From Mageeibacillus sp. UBA1255 (GTDB lineage Bacteria; Bacillota; Clostridia; UBA1212; UBA1255): a DNA stretch of 6,065 bases. Positions 5,977-6,065 of the stretch are shown here, piece after piece. Every line of letters starts with the position of its first letter. Position 1 is the first letter of the stretch. A model generated the notes under the pieces. It ran no database searches. It had not been told where the DNA came from and saw nothing but the letters and a program-made list of their open reading frames with translations. The stretch is taken from contig DBVV01000118.1 in assembly GCA_002308795.1 (NCBI GenBank), positions 1 to 6,065 on the forward strand, written 5' to 3'. A program made the position numbers and the translations under genes.

Positions 5977-6065
5977 TCAGGACTTAACGAAAACGTATTC
6001 CTTGATCACACGGACCATGCAGTCGTTCAGAGGCTCGACTTCATACTGAGTGTCGGTGGGTGTCT
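5977..6065 (-). CDS. 3' end of an unidentified gene (partial, runs off the window)
   Basis: The last 28 codons of a gene read from the right edge to a TGA at 5977-5979. The visible C-terminus is TPTDTQYEVEPLNDCMVRVI followed by KEYVFVKS. This is the only one of the three minus-strand frames that stays open to the window edge, and a well-formed terminator follows 75 bp downstream in the same orientation. The residue mix (charged ends, alternating hydrophobics) suits the final beta strand of a soluble protein. It carries no PxTG anchor, so it is not an end of the same surface family. I do not recognise it and assign no function. Confidence 0.6.
   Translation of the reverse strand, partial: TPTDTQYEVEPLNDCMVRVIKEYVFVKS

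Noticed and set aside
5620..5987. Two overlapping plus-strand open frames (71 and 92 codons) in the intergenic region
   Set aside because: They run through the promoter, the C9 tract, the palindromes and the terminator hairpin. They lack ribosome binding sites and have low-complexity Phe-rich products.

Overview
The window looks like chromosome from a Gram-positive Clostridia-type bacterium, plausibly a gut or other anaerobic habitat member. The reasons are strong AGGAGG-type ribosome binding sites, Firmicutes-style signal peptides, C-terminal PxTG-D/hydrophobic/KKR surface anchors, AT-rich intergenic DNA with sigma-A-like promoters, and T-tracted hairpin terminators. The taxonomic placement is inference; no rRNA or housekeeping marker is present.

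Everything convincing is on the minus strand. Reading in the direction of transcription (high to low coordinates): the last 28 codons of an unidentified gene enter from the right edge (5977-6065) and end at a 13-bp-stem terminator (5866-5901). A 370-bp intergenic region follows, with a 9-C homopolymer, a 16-bp palindrome, and a good promoter (TTGCAA, 17 bp, TATAAT) whose -35 overlaps a perfect 12-bp CpG-centred palindrome. Next is a 682-aa secreted, wall- or membrane-anchored modular protein (3556-5604) with its own terminator (3487-3516). A 230-bp gap with a second putative promoter and a 13-bp palindrome leads to a 1061-aa paralogue (140-3325), also with its own terminator (69-100). Bases 1-68 hold nothing I can support.

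The two large proteins share a construction kit: a roughly 130-aa beta-rich module I do not recognise (called M1 here; five copies), a second unrecognised module (M2; three copies), one F5/8 type C (discoidin, CBM32-like) domain each, and nearly identical C-terminal anchors. No catalytic domain is visible in either. The order of modules is collinear: the smaller protein is M1-F5/8C-M2-M1-anchor and the larger is M1-M2-F5/8C-M1-M2-M1-X-anchor. The smaller therefore looks like the larger lacking three internal modules (or the larger like an expanded version).

The proteins have diverged strongly in their bodies. The DNA encoding the anchors is 91/94 identical and the similarity continues at the same register past the stop codons into the 3' untranslated region. 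This suggests a recently homogenised or shuffled 3' cassette. The best reading is a pair of non-catalytic, glycan-binding surface proteins under separate control. The M1 and M2 modules are the most likely undescribed element here.
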